DNA of 64,000 nt from positions 1,070,501-1,134,500 of the forward strand of contig NZ_CP083546.1 in the NCBI RefSeq assembly GCF_025144145.1, read 5' to 3'. The notes below the pieces were generated by a model. It saw nothing but the letters and a program-made list of their open reading frames with translations, made no database searches and had not been told where the DNA came from. Made by a program: the position numbers and the translations under genes. This document shows positions 57,131 to 64,000 of this stretch, piece by piece. Origin of the DNA: Leisingera sp. M658. GTDB lineage: Bacteria > Pseudomonadota > Alphaproteobacteria > Rhodobacterales > Rhodobacteraceae. How positions within the stretch are numbered: position 1 is the first letter of the stretch; the number at the start of each line of letters is the position of its first letter.

Positions 57131-58153
57131 TCAGCTGCCGTTTGAGGTCAGGCTCTCGTAGATCGGCACCAGGGTCTTGTCCTCGAACAACGACGACACC
57201 GAGGTGCCGTGCCAGATGTTGAGGATCGCCTGGGTGAACAGCGGCGCAGTCGGCAGGATGCGGATATTGGGTGCGGCGGCGACGGCCTCGGTCGGCTGGA
57301 TCGAGTCGGTCAGTACCAGCGACTTCATCACCGAATTGGTCACCCGCTCCACCGCCGGGCCGCTCATCACGCCGTGGGTAATATAGGCGTGGACTTCCTT
57401 GGCGCCGTTGTCCAGCAGCACCTGGGCTGCCTTGCACAGGGTGCCCGCGGTATCGCACATGTCATCGATGATCAGGCAGATCTTGTCTTTCACATCGCCG
57501 ATCACGGTCATCTCGGCCACTTCACCGGCCTTCTCGCGGCGCTTGTCGACGATCGACAGCGGTGCATTGATCCGCTTGGCCAGCTCCCGCGCACGGGCCA
57601 CACCGCCCACATCCGGAGACACCACCATCAGCTCGTCCATGTTGTCCTTGAACTGGTTCTTCACATCCAGCGCAAAGATCGGCGAGGCATAAAGGTTGTC
57701 CACCGGGATATCAAAGAAGCCCTGGATCTGCGCGGCGTGCAGGTCCATGGTCAGAACCCGTTCGATGCCGGCACCGGTCAGCATATTGGCCACCAGCTTG
57801 GCCGAGATCGGCGTGCGCGCCTTGGTGCGGCGGTCCTGGCGGGCATAGCCGAAATAGGGGATCACTGCAGTAATCCGCTGTGCCGATGACCGGCGCAGCG
57901 CATCAGATATGATCAACAGTTCCATCAGGTTGTCATTGGCCGGGTTTGAGGTCGGCTGAATGATGAACATGTCCTCGCCGCGAACGTTCTCATAGACTTC
58001 GACGAAAATCTCGCCGTCATTGAACCGCTCGACGCGGGCGTCCACCAGCCCCTGGTCAACACCGCGGTGCATGCTCATCCGGCGGGTGATGGCTTGGGCA
58101 AGAGGGAGGTTGGCGTTCCCAGCGATAAGCTTGGGTTCGTTCAAAGTCGGCAT
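57131..58153 (-). CDS. prs: Ribose-phosphate pyrophosphokinase
   Basis: A 340-aa PRPP synthase, making phosphoribosyl pyrophosphate from ribose-5-phosphate and ATP. Landmarks are [11 protein letters not shown] at the start, [37 protein letters not shown] (about 104-123), the signature [20 protein letters not shown] (about 139-158), [13 protein letters not shown] and the PRPP loop [17 protein letters not shown] (about 232-248). Slightly longer than the 310-315 aa of many homologues due to an extended C-terminus, common in alphaproteobacteria. Confidence 0.97.
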   Translation of the reverse strand: MPTLNEPKLIAGNANLPLAQAITRRMSMHRGVDQGLVDARVERFNDGEIFVEVYENVRGEDMFIIQPTSNPANDNLMELLIISDALRRSSAQRITAVIPYFGYARQDRRTKARTPISAKLVANMLTGAGIERVLTMDLHAAQIQGFFDIPVDNLYASPIFALDVKNQFKDNMDELMVVSPDVGGVARARELAKRINAPLSIVDKRREKAGEVAEMTVIGDVKDKICLIIDDMCDTAGTLCKAAQVLLDNGAKEVHAYITHGVMSGPAVERVTNSVMKSLVLTDSIQPTEAVAAAPNIRILPTAPLFTQAILNIWHGTSVSSLFEDKTLVPIYESLTSNGS

Positions 58154-58260
58154 TGGCTGATATCCCCAGGCAGCAATGGCAATGTGTCAGATTCGTGATA
58201 TTGAACCCCGCTTAGCATGCACTTACCCTCGCGCAAAGTTCTAAGCGGGAGATACAGCCT

Positions 58261-58863
58261 ATGGCAGCGTTCGATTTCTACTTCTCAACTTTATCGCCCT
58301 TTACCTACCTGGCCGGCACAAAGCCGTGGGAGATTGCCGCCCGTCACGGGGCCGAGGTGATTTGCAAACCTTTGGACATCCTGGCGCTGTTTGGCCGCAC
58401 CGGCGGCACCCCTCCGGGCGAACGCCATCCCGCACGCCAGGAATACCGCCTGGTTGAGCTGGAGCGGCAGGCGGCAAAGCTGGGTATGCCCGTCAATCTG
58501 AAACCGGCGTTTTGGCCGGCCAATGCCGCGCCGTCCTCATACGCCATTATCGCGGCGCAAACCGCAGGCGGCGGCGATCTGGGGCAGCTGGTGCATTCGA
58601 TCCTGCGCGCCTGCTGGGCCGAGGAGAAGAACATCGCCGAGGATGCGGTGATCCGCGCCTGTCTCGACGGCGCCGGCTTCGACCCCGCGTTGGCGGACAG
58701 CGGTCTTCTGGCCGGCGCGGAGACCTATGCGCAGAACCTCGAGGACGCAGTCAATGCCGGTGTGTTCGGCGCGCCGTTCTGGCTGACCGCAGACGGGGCA
58801 AAGTTCTGGGGACAGGACCGGCTGGAAGACCTGGACGCGCATCTGGCAGGACATGCTGCGTGA
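58261..58863 (+). CDS. 2-hydroxychromene-2-carboxylate isomerase-like DSBA-family protein
   Basis: A 200-aa protein of the DsbA/kappa-GST thioredoxin fold, similar to NahD-type isomerases that convert 2-hydroxychromene-2-carboxylate during naphthalene degradation. The active-site Ser replaces the Cys pair at STLSPFTYLAG (residues 9-19). GVFGAPFWLTADGAKFWGQD near the C-terminus is typical. No ring-cleavage genes lie near, so the true substrate may be another glutathione-dependent one. Its stop overlaps the next start (GTGA). Confidence 0.87.
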   Translation: MAAFDFYFSTLSPFTYLAGTKPWEIAARHGAEVICKPLDILALFGRTGGTPPGERHPARQEYRLVELERQAAKLGMPVNLKPAFWPANAAPSSYAIIAAQTAGGGDLGQLVHSILRACWAEEKNIAEDAVIRACLDGAGFDPALADSGLLAGAETYAQNLEDAVNAGVFGAPFWLTADGAKFWGQDRLEDLDAHLAGHAA

Positions 58864-59675
58864 CAGGCGACCAGACCGGCTGGCCCGAGAGGATCTTTTC
58901 GCGCAGCTTCGGCCAGGGCCCGCGCAATGTGCTGGCGGTGCATTGCTCGCTGGCCCATTCCGGCGCCTGGCGCCGTCTGGCCGGGGAGATGGCCGAGGGC
59001 ATCACCCTGACCGCTTTCGATATGCTCAGCCATGGGCGCAGCCCGGATTGGGACGGCACCGGCAATTATCAGCTGCTGAACGTTGACGCAGGCCTTGCCT
59101 TGCTGAGCGAACCCGTGGATCTGATCGGGCACTCCTTCGGCGCCACTGTGGCCCTGCGCATGGCAATGGCCCGGCCGCATCTTGTGCGCAGCCTGACGCT
59201 GATCGAACCGGTGCTGTTTGCCGTGGCCAAATCCGACGCCCCGGCGGTATTCGCCACCCTCGAAGCCGCCAGCCGGCCAATCGATGCGGCCTGGGCAGCC
59301 GGGGATCTCGCACTGATGGCGCGGCTGTTCAACCGGATGTGGGGGCCGGGAGAGCCAAAGTGGACCGACCTGCCCGAACAGGCCCGTGATGCTATGATAC
59401 GCGCAATCCCTGTGGTGCCTGCCTGCCACCCGGCGCTTTTTGACGACGAAAACGGCACCCTTGCCCCCGGCGCTCTGGATCCTGTTGCCATGCCTGTGCT
59501 GCTGCTTCACGGCAGTGAAAGCCCGGGCGTGATCGGGGAAATTGTCCGGGGGGTCAGCCGCCGGCTGGCCAATGCCCGTGCCGGATGCGTGCCGGGTGCG
59601 GGCCATATGCTGCCGGTGACGCACCCGCAGCAAACGGCGCAGCTGCTGCGGCAGTTCTGGCAGGCCTGCAACTGA
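58860..59675 (+). CDS. Alpha/beta hydrolase
   Basis: A 271-aa hydrolase, starting at the GTG overlapping the isomerase stop. The catalytic Ser is in DLIGHSFGATVAL near residue 97, an acid residue is expected near VLLLHGSESPGVI, and the His is in VPGAGHMLPVTHP near residue 248. FAVHC-type oxyanion region is LAVHCSLAHSGAW near residue 24. Coupling to the isomerase suggests that they act on related metabolites, but the substrate is not known. Confidence 0.85.
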   Translation: MTGDQTGWPERIFSRSFGQGPRNVLAVHCSLAHSGAWRRLAGEMAEGITLTAFDMLSHGRSPDWDGTGNYQLLNVDAGLALLSEPVDLIGHSFGATVALRMAMARPHLVRSLTLIEPVLFAVAKSDAPAVFATLEAASRPIDAAWAAGDLALMARLFNRMWGPGEPKWTDLPEQARDAMIRAIPVVPACHPALFDDENGTLAPGALDPVAMPVLLLHGSESPGVIGEIVRGVSRRLANARAGCVPGAGHMLPVTHPQQTAQLLRQFWQACN

Positions 59676-59811
59676 CAGGCCCCAGACCCGCGGCTTGCCC
59701 GCCCCCTGACTCGCCCGTGACCCGCCATTGGCCCGCTCTTGACCTGCGGCTGGCCTTGTGCGGCCCAGTTGCGTTTTGCTTGCGCCGCAGGTCTGATGCG
59801 CCGCCGGGAGG

Positions 59812-60231
59812 TCAGATTTCCGTCACTGTTGTCACCACCTCGCGGAAGAAATCCATCTTCCCGTCTTCCTGATGGGTGGTGATAAAAGTGACGCTCTCTG
59901 CCATTGCTGCACTCCGGGCATAGAAGAACCGCTGCTCGAACCGGGTCAGAAACCAGCCATTGCCAAGGTCCTGCGTGTCCGCCGCAAGGATCTGCGTGCC
60001 CTGCGGAAACACTTCCTGGCCCAGCCGGGTCAGTACTTGGGCAAAACCTTCGATATCCGTGGCGCTCTGCCAGGCGATATCGGCGTCATCCTTGTAGTGA
60101 TCAATGCGGAAATCGATGTCCGCAGCAATCAGCCCCATGATCGCCGGATCCCCGGCTTCGAAATGTTTCAGAACCTGTGCGATGACGGGGTCCGTGGTCC
60201 CGGCCCCTTGCGTAATGCCCGCGTCCTTCAT
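59812..60231 (-). CDS. NTF2/SnoaL-like protein
   Basis: A 139-aa cystatin-like-fold protein of the nuclear transport factor 2/SnoaL group. The sequence ADIDFRIDHYKDDADIAWQS near residue 40 and the final strands MAESVTFITTHQEDGKMDFF support the fold; catalytic residues cannot be given. The start at 60231 has AAGGACAA upstream; the frame is open to 60267. Divergent from a LysR gene (99 bp between starts), which probably regulates it. Confidence 0.78.
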   Translation of the reverse strand: MKDAGITQGAGTTDPVIAQVLKHFEAGDPAIMGLIAADIDFRIDHYKDDADIAWQSATDIEGFAQVLTRLGQEVFPQGTQILAADTQDLGNGWFLTRFEQRFFYARSAAMAESVTFITTHQEDGKMDFFREVVTTVTEI

Positions 60232-60330
60232 GGTGTTGTCCTTCTGTGCTGCTGTTTTCGCAGACACTTAGCCACGCAGAAGTGTCAAAGTTAATTGCTT
60301 TGATGCCTATTGGTGGCATAGTCTTTGACT

Positions 60331-61200
60331 ATGATGGACCTTGCCCCGCTCCGCTATTTTCAATCCGCCTATGACACCGGCACCTTCAGCGCCTCGGCCC
60401 GGATGAACGGGGTCAGCCAGCCGTCGGTCTCGGCGGCGGTCTCAAAACTTGAAGAACACTATGGCGGCGCCCTGTTCCTGCGCCGCCGTGACGGGCTTGC
60501 GCCAACCGCGCTGGGGCACGAGCTGTACCGCCAGTCGGGCGCCGTGCTGGCGCAGCTCAGTCTGCTGGAGCAGCGGCTGACCGGACGGGCACCGCAGGCG
60601 GTGCGGGTGCATTGCCAGCCGGATATTCTGGTGGCGTCCTTTCAGGCCGCATTGTCCGGTCTGCGCCGGGACAATGCGGCGCTGACGTTCCAGTTTACCA
60701 ACAGCCGCGAGGAAGCGGATATTCTGTTTTGCTCCGATGGCTGCGTGCCGCGGGGCTGCACCTTTCAGGTGTTATGGCAGGAAACCTATGGCGCCGCATT
60801 GCCCCGCGATCACCCCCTGGCCGCGCAGGCGGCGCTGACCCTGGCCGATCTGGCGGGCGAGCCGCTGATCGCGAGGCCCTACTGCCCCGGAGCGGATCAG
60901 TTGCTGTTGCAGGAGCAGGCGCTACCCGCCATCGTCGCCGAAGCCGCGCATGACGCCCAGCTGCTGGATCTGGTGGCCGCCGGATTGGGCGTGGCGCTGG
61001 TGCCCATGGGCCATGCCCGCGCGCAACAGGGGATCACGGTGCGGCCGCTCAGCACGGACACCCCCGTGCAGCGCCAGGTCGGGGTGGCCCACCGCAAAAC
61101 CCAGTTTGCGGCCGCCATCGCCAAAAGCCTATGCGCCTTCTGGCAGCACCCGGCTGATTTCGTTGAAAAACTCCTCTTTGATCGGATGCCCATTCGCTGA
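60331..61200 (+). CDS. LysR-family regulator
   Basis: A 289-aa LysR-type regulator. The helix-turn-helix spans about residues 5-60 (TFSASARMNGVSQPSVSAAV), then the effector domain. Start at the ATG at 60331 (or the following ATG). It is divergent from the NTF2-like gene. The last codons (FVEKLLFDRMPIR) lie within a stretch starting GTTGAAAAAC at 61162, which resembles the inverted-repeat end of the IS1182-type wreck behind it, so its C-terminus may have been replaced by insertion-sequence DNA. Confidence 0.86.
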   Translation: MMDLAPLRYFQSAYDTGTFSASARMNGVSQPSVSAAVSKLEEHYGGALFLRRRDGLAPTALGHELYRQSGAVLAQLSLLEQRLTGRAPQAVRVHCQPDILVASFQAALSGLRRDNAALTFQFTNSREEADILFCSDGCVPRGCTFQVLWQETYGAALPRDHPLAAQAALTLADLAGEPLIARPYCPGADQLLLQEQALPAIVAEAAHDAQLLDLVAAGLGVALVPMGHARAQQGITVRPLSTDTPVQRQVGVAHRKTQFAAAIAKSLCAFWQHPADFVEKLLFDRMPIR

Positions 61201-61231
61201 TTCAATTTCCCAATTGGTCGGGGGGTGAGCG

Positions 61232-62660
61232 ATGATGGAACCGAAGCAGGAAGCGCAGGCGGCGCTGTTCAACGAGTTCTCTTTGGAAGATCATATCCCG
61301 CAAGACCATCTTCTGCGCTCGATTGACCGGTTCGTCGACCTGGATGACATCAGGCAGTATTTGGCAGGCGCTTACAGTCATACGGGCCGCCCCTCCATTG
61401 ATCCTGAGCTGCTGATCCACTGCCCGGCAGGGCATTGCACAGCAATGACCCAAGAGGGAGGATGCTGTTGGTTGGCTATTGCTTCGGTATCAGATCAGAG
61501 CGCCGTTTGTGCGATGAATGCATCTGAACCTCGTATACCGCTGGTTTTGCCGCCTTGATTTGTCCGATCCGGTGCCAAACCATTCATCCTTTTCCAAGAA
61601 CCGGCATGGGCGTTTCCGTGAGAGCAACTGTTGCGGCATCTGTTCGAGAAGTCTGTCGTACGGTGCATTACGGATGGCTTGGTGAGCGGCCAGCGCCTTG
61701 CGGCAGATGCCAGTCTGATCGAGGCTGATGCGACCAAACAGAACTCCACACCGAAGGAAGATTGGGATCACAGTGCCATCGATCCAAGCGATGCACCGCG
61801 CGCCGTGAAGGAGTATCTGGATGTCTTGGATGACGCGGCATTCGGTGCTGCGTCCACCGTGGAACCTAAGTTTACGTCCCATTCGGATCCATCCAGTCTG
61901 TGGATAGCGGCTCGTAAAGGACCAGCGTTCTTTAGCCATTCCACCAATTACCTAATTGATACCGATCGCAGCGTGATCGTCGATGCGGAGGGCACATGAT
62001 CGATCCGACAAGCAGAAGCTGTGCGCACAATGTTGGACCGGATCAAGGAACAGCATGATATTGACCCAGAATAGCTTATTGCAGACAGCGCTTATGGATC
62101 AGGGCCAATGCTGGGATGGCTCGTAGATCGTGACATCAACCCCCACTTACCAGTGCTGGACAAAGCAGGCCGAACTGACGGCACATGGAGCCGCACCGAA
62201 TTCGAATGGGACCCAGAGAACAACCAATACATCTGCCCTGAAGGTGAGCCGCTCAAACAGTTCCGCCACAACTGTTCTGATCCCAATCGCAGCCCCAGCG
62301 GCAAGGGTGCCGCCAAGTGCCAAGCTTTGAAACACACCTGCCAAGCCTGCCCGTCAAAGATGAATTGCTGCCTGAACGTAGATGCGCGCAAGATCACCCG
62401 CGAAGAACATGAAGACGCCCGTCAGGTCGCCCGCGACATCGCCAAGACCAAACAATATGCGATCTCGATGCGTCTGCGGAAGAAGGTTGAGATGCTCTTC
62501 GCCCATCTCAAACGCATCCTCGCGTTGGGTTGGCTGCGATTACGTGGTCCGTGCGGAGCAAACGACGAATTCCCTCTCGCCGCAACCGCTCAAAAGCTCC
62601 GCAATCTAGCAAAGATCTTTCCTGCACCGCAGCAAATGCGCAAAGCCCGACACGAAAGGC
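61232..62660 (+). pseudogene. IS1182-family transposase pseudogene
   Basis: Fragments in order: MMEPKQEAQAALFNEFSLED, RPSIDPELLI, then after a hairpin insertion MLLVGYCFGIRSERRLCDE, YRWFCRLDLSDPVPNHSSFS, LAADASLIEADATKQNS, LIADSAYGSGPMLGWLVDRD, CPEGEPLKQF, and the C-terminal VEMLFAHLKRILALGWLRLR with LAATAQKLRNLAK. This is an IS1182 (DDE, IS4-like) transposase with frameshifts near 61503 and 61999 and an in-frame stop near 62072. Intact family members are about 450-500 aa. Inactive. Confidence 0.82.
61418..61459 (+). repeat. Short hairpin element, copy D (in IS1182 transposase)
   Basis: Head CACTGCCCGGCAG, stem GGCATTGC / GCAATG with loop ACA and outer pairing to CC, tail AAGAGGGAG. It separates PELLI from MLLVGYCFG, which are adjacent (with one Arg) in other IS1182-type transposases, and shifts the frame. 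Confidence 0.78.
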
Positions 62661-62756
62661 ACCCGCGCCGCTTTCAGGGCGTCACTTTCTGCGCTCGCAG
62701 CACGCTGTTTTTCCACAGAACCAGCCCCATAACGAAGCCTGCTGCACTCCAGCTCT

Positions 62757-63791
62757 TTACAGCAGGTTGAGGAAGGCGCTGATCTGCTCTTCGGTTACGG
62801 ACCAGTCGCAGACAAACCGGGCGGTGACCAGCTCTTGCTCCGGCCCGTGCAACGGCCCGTCCCACAGATGATAGACTGCGCCCGCTGCAAACAGCCGCTG
62901 ATGGGTGCTGCGGGGCAGGGCGGCAAAGATCATATTGGCCTGGGCTGGATGGGTGAACCGGGCGCCCGCGGCCTGCAGCCCTTTGGCCAGCATCGCGCAA
63001 TTTGAGTTGGCTGTGCGGGCGTTGTCCAGCCACAGGTCATTGGTCAGATAGGCCAGCATCTGCGCCGACAGATAGCGGTGCTTGGAAAACAGATGCGCGC
63101 CGCGCTTGCGGCGGTACTCGAACTCCTGCGCGTGGCCGGGATCAAAGAAAATCACCGCTTCCACTCCCAGGCAGCCGTTCTTGGTGCCGCCAAAGGACAG
63201 TGCCGACACGCCGGCCTTCCAGGTCATCTCAGCCGGGGTGCAGCCTAGCGGGATCAGCGCATTGGTGAACCGGGCGCCGTCCATATGAACCGGGAGCGCG
63301 AATTCGCGGGCCACCGCTCCCAGTGCTTCAATTTCCGGAACTGAATAGACCGTGCCGAATTCAGTGACCTGCGACAGCGACACCGGTCCCCGCTGCGGCC
63401 CGTGGACACCGCGGACTTCCTCGCCTTCAATCGCGGCACGTAAAGTTTCCGGTGTCATCTTGTCCGCATCCGTCACCGGCGTCAGCTTGGCGCCGCCGGT
63501 ATAGAATTCCGGTCCGTTGCACTCATCCTGCAGGATATGCGCCGGGCGGGTGCAGAACACCGTCTGCCAGGGCTGCGCCAGGGTCGATAGCGCCAGCACA
63601 TTGGCTGCCGTGCCGGTGGCAACCAGATGCACCGATGCCTCCGGCGCCTCGAAAACCGCGCGGATCTTTGCCGTCACTTCGGCCATTTCCGCATCGGCGC
63701 CATAGCCCATGGCATAGCCCTGGTTGGCCTTGGCCAGGGCATCCAGGATCTGCTGCGGCACCGGGCCGGAATTGTCAGAGGCAAAGTGCAT
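62757..63791 (-). CDS. ltaE: Low-specificity L-threonine aldolase / beta-eliminating lyase
   Basis: A 344-aa fold-type I PLP lyase that splits L-threonine (and allo-threonine) to glycine and acetaldehyde. Landmarks: FASDNSGPVPQQIL at the start, LVATGTAANVLAL (about 56-68), VHMDGARFTNALIPL (about 174-188) and the PLP lysine in ALSFGGTKNGCLGVEAV (about residue 207). The length is normal. Start ATG with AAGGATCC just upstream. Convergent with the IS1182 wreck, whose right end comes within 41 bp of its stop. Confidence 0.92.
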   Translation of the reverse strand: MHFASDNSGPVPQQILDALAKANQGYAMGYGADAEMAEVTAKIRAVFEAPEASVHLVATGTAANVLALSTLAQPWQTVFCTRPAHILQDECNGPEFYTGGAKLTPVTDADKMTPETLRAAIEGEEVRGVHGPQRGPVSLSQVTEFGTVYSVPEIEALGAVAREFALPVHMDGARFTNALIPLGCTPAEMTWKAGVSALSFGGTKNGCLGVEAVIFFDPGHAQEFEYRRKRGAHLFSKHRYLSAQMLAYLTNDLWLDNARTANSNCAMLAKGLQAAGARFTHPAQANMIFAALPRSTHQRLFAAGAVYHLWDGPLHGPEQELVTARFVCDWSVTEEQISAFLNLL

Positions 63792-63863
63792 AAGCGGGAT
63801 CCTTCTTTCTGCGGGGCGGGCATTGCGATTCCTGCCCGGCCTGCGCGGCCCTCCAGGCTGCCG

Positions 63864-64000
63864 TCAGCCCAGCGGCTCTTCGATGATGTGGTCTTCCCAC
63901 TCGTCTTCGGAAATCTCAAATTCGGACACTGTCCAGCCGCGCACCGACACGCCGGCCTCATGCACGCTGTCAGGCGTGCCGGTCAGCAGCGGGTGCCATT
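63864..64000 (-). CDS. YcgN-family cysteine-cluster protein, C-terminal fragment
   Basis: The minus-strand frame enters from the window's right edge and ends at TGA 63866-63864. The visible 45 residues read WHPLLTGTPDSVHEAGVSVR, GWTVSEFEISEDEWEDHIIE and EPLG. This is the C-terminal motif of YcgN/UPF0260 proteins (WHPL-SG-PE-VH-AGISVRG...EDHIV). The cysteine cluster itself lies outside the window. Function of the family is unknown. Confidence 0.7.
   Translation of the reverse strand, partial: WHPLLTGTPDSVHEAGVSVRGWTVSEFEISEDEWEDHIIEEPLG

Larger units (their letters stand above)
61162..62716 (+). mobile_element. IS1182-type insertion sequence remnant
   Basis: A broken transposase is flanked by GTTGAAAAAC (61162-61171) and GTTTTTCCAC (62707-62716), a 9/10 inverted repeat that may mark the ends. 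The left copy lies within the 3' end of the LysR gene and the right one 41 bp from the threonine aldolase stop. No target-site duplication was recognised. Ends are inferred. Confidence 0.5.

Overview
The window is about 64 kb of GC-rich DNA from an alphaproteobacterium, most likely a Rhodobacteraceae (Roseobacter-group, Leisingera/Phaeobacter-like) chromosome. The assignment is inferred from gene content: a split FoF1 ATP synthase operon (atpHAGDC without the Fo genes), a DUF2125 protein, a Hint-domain protein, a conserved ExbB-like/OmpA-like pair, an H-type lectin protein, a BCCT transporter operon and several IS91-type elements. No species can be named from the sequence alone. No tRNA, rRNA or CRISPR array was seen.

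Layout. (1) 1-6.3 kb: a tight operon with the tail of an M19 dipeptidase, an unrecognised 570-aa protein, a DUF3726-like protein, an LDH2-type oxidoreductase and a BCCT betaine-type transporter, which looks like a quaternary-amine or amino-acid uptake and catabolism unit. (2) 6.3-9.9 kb: a LysR regulator divergent from a double-domain CoA-transferase. (3) 10-14.6 kb: a coxMNOP-like alternative cytochrome oxidase operon (subunits II, I, III-like, III, IV). (4) 14.6-18 kb: katG divergent from oxyR. (5) 18-32.7 kb: Hint protein, rpsD, a secreted PA14-like protein, an Lrp/class-V aminotransferase divergon, an orphan 548-aa protein with a peptidoglycan-binding-like N-terminus, an overlapping hisC-tyrA-extensin set, DUF2125, ChaC-like cyclotransferase and the MotA/ExbB-like plus coiled-coil OmpA pair. 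(6) 33-43.5 kb: M23 peptidase-clpA, a gloB/methyltransferase divergon and atpHAGDC closed by a strong terminator.

(7) 43.5-49.1 kb is an insertion-sequence graveyard between atpC and a methyltransferase gene. It holds two tandem, decayed copies of an IS91-like element (tyrosine recombinase plus zinc-finger transposase), then IS3-family and IS110-family remnants. The most interesting signal of the window is here: a hairpin repeat of about 40-44 bp is inserted at five positions inside these dead transposase/recombinase genes, and a sixth copy interrupts an IS1182-type transposase at 61.4 kb. Where two paralogous copies exist, one supplies the empty site. Stem sequences differ between copies but covary. 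A second, unrelated palindromic insertion of about 49 bp interrupts one recombinase copy.

(8) 49.1-64 kb: a methyltransferase with regulatory domain, a PAS protein, a GlxA-type regulator with an NhaC antiporter, a lectin gene, a MerR/MFS divergon with a visible operator, prs, an isomerase/hydrolase pair, an NTF2-like/LysR divergon, the IS1182-type wreck, a threonine aldolase and the tail of a YcgN-family gene.
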